Below, piece after piece: positions 31,369 to 33,415 of a DNA stretch of 33,415 nucleotides. The stretch is taken from NCBI GenBank assembly GCA_025459175.1, contig JALORC010000081.1, forward strand, positions 1 through 33,415, in the 5' to 3' direction. Numbering within the stretch: position 1 is the first letter of the stretch; each line of letters opens with the position of its first letter. Both the position numbers and the translations under genes were made by a program. The DNA comes from Planctomycetota bacterium. Lineage in GTDB: Bacteria > Planctomycetota > UBA1135 > UBA2386. The notes below the pieces were generated by a model. It did no database searches, had not been told where the DNA came from, and saw only the letters and a list, made by a program, of their open reading frames with translations.

Positions 31369-32844
31369 ATGGCCGGCGCCGGTGGTCCGGTCGTGAAGCA
31401 CGCGCTGCCGGTCCCCCACTGGCCGACTGCCGACGAAGCCGCGCGCTCGCTGCTGTTCGCGCCGATCGCGCTCGGCCCGCTGCGCACGACCTCGCGCACC
31501 TGGGTGCCGGCGATGGTGCCGTGGCGCGCGACCGAGGACGGGCTGGTGACGCCGAACGTGCTCGACTGGTACGGCCGCTTCGCCGACGGCGCGCCGGGCG
31601 TACTCGTGGTCGAGGCCACCGGCATCCGCGACGTGCCGAGCGGCCCGCTGCTCCGCATCGGCCACGACCGCTTCGTGCCGGGCCTGCGCGACCTGGTTCG
31701 CACCGTGCGCGAACGCAGCGGCGGCCACACCCGGCTGCTGCTGCAGATCCTCGACTTCCTGTCGATCCGGCGCCGGCCCGAGAAGGCCAAGTACTTCCAA
31801 CGCTTCCTCACCGTCGGTGAGCGCCACGTCGCGGCCGTGCGCGAGCGCTTCGGCGCCGCCGCGGCGGCCGACGAGCCGAACGTGCGCGCGCAGCTGGCGA
31901 CGTGCAGCGACGACGACCTGCGCACGATCCTGACCGCGCGCGAGTACCGCGACTACGCCCACGGCGCGCGCGAGGAGGTCTCCGACCTGCACCTCCCCCA
32001 CGTGCGCGAGCTGCCGCGCGTCCTGCCGGGCCTGTTCGCCGCTGCCGCCGCCCGCGCGCGCGAAGCCGGTTTCGACGGCGTCGAGCTCCACTTCGCGCAC
32101 GCCTATCCGATGGCCTCGTTCCTGTCGCGCACCAACGTGCGCGACGACGGCTACGGCGGCTCGCTGCCGGGCCGCCAGCGCCTGCCGCTCGAGGTGTTCG
32201 CCGCCGTGCGGGCGCGGGTCGGCACCGACTGGTGCATCGGCACGCGCTACCTCGGCGACGAAGCGATCGCCGGCGGCAGCGACGTCGACGACGCGATCGC
32301 GCACGGCCTCGCGTTCGCCGGTGCCGGCTTCGACTTCCTGTCGATCAGCAAGGGCGGCAAGTTCGACGATGCGAAGCAGCCGAACGTCGGCGAGGCCGCG
32401 TATCCGTACACCGGCCCGTCGGGACACGAGTGCATGCCGACGGTGCGCAGCGACGAGCGCGGGCCGTTCGGTCGCAACGTGCACCTCGCCGCGGCGATCC
32501 GCAGTGCACTGCGCGCTGCGGGCCACCACACGCCGGTCGTCGCCGCCGGCGGCATCTGCGACTTCGCGCAGGCGGAGTCCATCCTGCAGCGCGGTGAAGC
32601 CGACCTGATCGCCGCGGCGCGGCAGAGCCTCGCCGATCCGGACTGGTGGGAGAAGATGCGACGCGGGCGCGGCGGCGAAGTGCGGCGCTGCCTGTTCACG
32701 AACTACTGCGAAGGGCTCGACCAGAAGCACAAGGAAGTCACGTGCCAGCTCTGGGATCGCGACTTCGCGGCGCCCGACGCGGCGACCACACCGCGCAGCG
32801 CGGACGGCAAGCGCCGCCTGCTGGCGCCGCGCTGGCAGCCGTGA
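31369..32844 (+). CDS. Old Yellow Enzyme family NADH:flavin oxidoreductase
   Basis: The product is 491 aa. It has the FMN TIM-barrel signature: an N-terminal LFAPIALGPLRTTSRTWVPAMVPW, then VELHFAHAYPMASFLSRTN with the paired His, DDGYGGSLPGRQRLPLEV, and a late PVVAAGGICDFAQAESIL / GEADLIAAARQSLADPDW phosphate-binding region. An extra helical insert of about 60 residues lies between residues 125 and 205. After the barrel three Cys (RRCLFTNYCEG ... VTC) are spaced C-x5-C-x11-C, unlike the four-Cys cluster of dienoyl-CoA reductases. The substrate is unknown. It starts 3 nt after the TPR gene. Confidence 0.92.
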   Translation: MAGAGGPVVKHALPVPHWPTADEAARSLLFAPIALGPLRTTSRTWVPAMVPWRATEDGLVTPNVLDWYGRFADGAPGVLVVEATGIRDVPSGPLLRIGHDRFVPGLRDLVRTVRERSGGHTRLLLQILDFLSIRRRPEKAKYFQRFLTVGERHVAAVRERFGAAAAADEPNVRAQLATCSDDDLRTILTAREYRDYAHGAREEVSDLHLPHVRELPRVLPGLFAAAAARAREAGFDGVELHFAHAYPMASFLSRTNVRDDGYGGSLPGRQRLPLEVFAAVRARVGTDWCIGTRYLGDEAIAGGSDVDDAIAHGLAFAGAGFDFLSISKGGKFDDAKQPNVGEAAYPYTGPSGHECMPTVRSDERGPFGRNVHLAAAIRSALRAAGHHTPVVAAGGICDFAQAESILQRGEADLIAAARQSLADPDWWEKMRRGRGGEVRRCLFTNYCEGLDQKHKEVTCQLWDRDFAAPDAATTPRSADGKRRLLAPRWQP

Positions 32845-32943
32845 GCTGACGCCGGAATCCGCGCGCGGGCAGCCCCGGGTCGCACACAGGGAGGAGGGAA
32901 TCGCGCCGACCATGGGGGTCGGTCCTGCCCCGAAGGAACGGAT

Positions 32944-33415
32944 ATGCTGCGATGGCTCGGAGCTGCCGCCACGCCGATGACCACCACCACCGCCGACCAG
33001 CGCTGGACCTACGCGGACTACTGCCGCATCCCACCCGACCGCTTGCGGCACGAGATCGTCGACGGGAGGCACTTCGTGAACCCGGCGCCTAGCCCGCGCC
33101 ATCAGACGGTCGGCGGCCGCCTGTTCTTCGAGCTGATGCGCAGCGTCGAGAAGCCGGGGCGCGGCCGGGTGTTCATGGCGCCGATCGACGTGCATCTCGG
33201 CCCCGGCACCGTCGTGCAGCCCGACCTCGTCGTGCTGCACCGCCGCCACGCAGCGATGATCGGCCCGACCAAGATCACCGGCGTTCCCGACCTGCTGATC
33301 GAGGTGCTGTCACCGTCCAATCGTTCGCACGACACCGAACGCAAACGCGACCGCTACGAACGCGCCGGCGTGCGCGAGTTCTGGCTCGTCGATCCCGACG
33401 CGCGCCGCATCGAAC
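32944..33415 (+). CDS. Uma2-family (DUF820) putative endonuclease, partial
   Basis: The first 157 residues are in the window; the 3' end lies outside. ATG 32944 has AAGGAA 5 nt upstream. Segments of the PD-(D/E)xK-like Uma2 family are seen: TYADYCRIP near residue 22, HEIVDGRHFVNPAPSPRHQ with the start Glu, QPDLVVL (about 95), PDLLIEVLSPSNRSHD with the catalytic-type Glu, and RKRDRYERAGVREFWLVDP. Its natural role is unknown; relatives are often found in many copies and linked to mobile or accessory DNA. Confidence 0.92.
   Translation, partial: MLRWLGAAATPMTTTTADQRWTYADYCRIPPDRLRHEIVDGRHFVNPAPSPRHQTVGGRLFFELMRSVEKPGRGRVFMAPIDVHLGPGTVVQPDLVVLHRRHAAMIGPTKITGVPDLLIEVLSPSNRSHDTERKRDRYERAGVREFWLVDPDARRIE

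Noticed and set aside
32907..32923. Hairpin CCGACC / GGTCGG before the Uma2 gene
   Set aside because: There is no T-run and no clear role; likely chance in GC-rich DNA.
30499..33249. Long minus-strand open frame opposite the oxidoreductase
   Set aside because: Antisense of well-supported genes, with biased His/Arg/Val composition.

Overview
The window is GC-rich bacterial chromosome. It looks like a Planctomycetota-type or related deep-branching motile bacterium. That is an inference from very high GC, the style of the secreted protein at 12557-13732, TPR-rich proteins and the flagellar gene order; no rRNA or other marker gene is present to prove it.

Layout. (1) 1-2040: a short, less GC-rich island of integron gene cassettes, all read on the minus strand, with two clear attC recombination sites (526-594 and 937-1008), a third core site at 2032-2040 and no integrase nearby (a CALIN-like array). 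One cassette carries a two-domain protein (macro/aminopeptidase-N-like plus nucleoside-deoxyribosyltransferase/TIR-like) with the look of an immune effector. The other two carry membrane-protein ORFs that are joined in one open frame straight through the attC. (2) 2041-2517: non-coding. (3) 2518-15983: a housekeeping stretch: TPR protein, glycosyltransferase-TPR protein, biotin ligase, GspG-type pseudopilin, a Fic-like protein with a degraded motif, an AsmA-like protein, NAD synthetase, IspH, a secreted protein, a membrane protein with a Pro/Ala tail, and adenine phosphoribosyltransferase. (4) 15984-30541: a motility locus. A c-di-GMP-I (GEMM) riboswitch leader precedes a FliA/WhiG-type sigma factor, followed by CheY, two CheC/CheX-family proteins, a small DHp-like protein on the opposite strand, then fliO-fliP-fliQ-fliR-flhB-flhA-flhF-flhG, a small membrane protein, a second FliA-type sigma factor, two small unknown proteins and two lipoproteins. 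(5) 30634-33415: a membrane TPR protein, an Old-Yellow-Enzyme family oxidoreductase and the start of a Uma2-family nuclease.

How it may work together. The flagellar type III export gate (FliPQR-FlhB-FlhA) and its placement factors (FlhF/FlhG) are encoded with chemotaxis phosphatase-like proteins and two motility-type sigma factors. Two near-identical promoter-like elements (ACT[G/C]AACCC, 14 nt, GCCGATA) lie upstream of cheY and of the operon end that holds the second sigma factor. A related element lies upstream of the riboswitch. The inferred circuit is that c-di-GMP, through the riboswitch, gates the first sigma factor, which then drives the GCCGATA promoters. The most unusual items are the attC read-through fusion, the cassette-borne putative immune effector, and the riboswitch plus twin-palindrome leader of the flagellar sigma gene.
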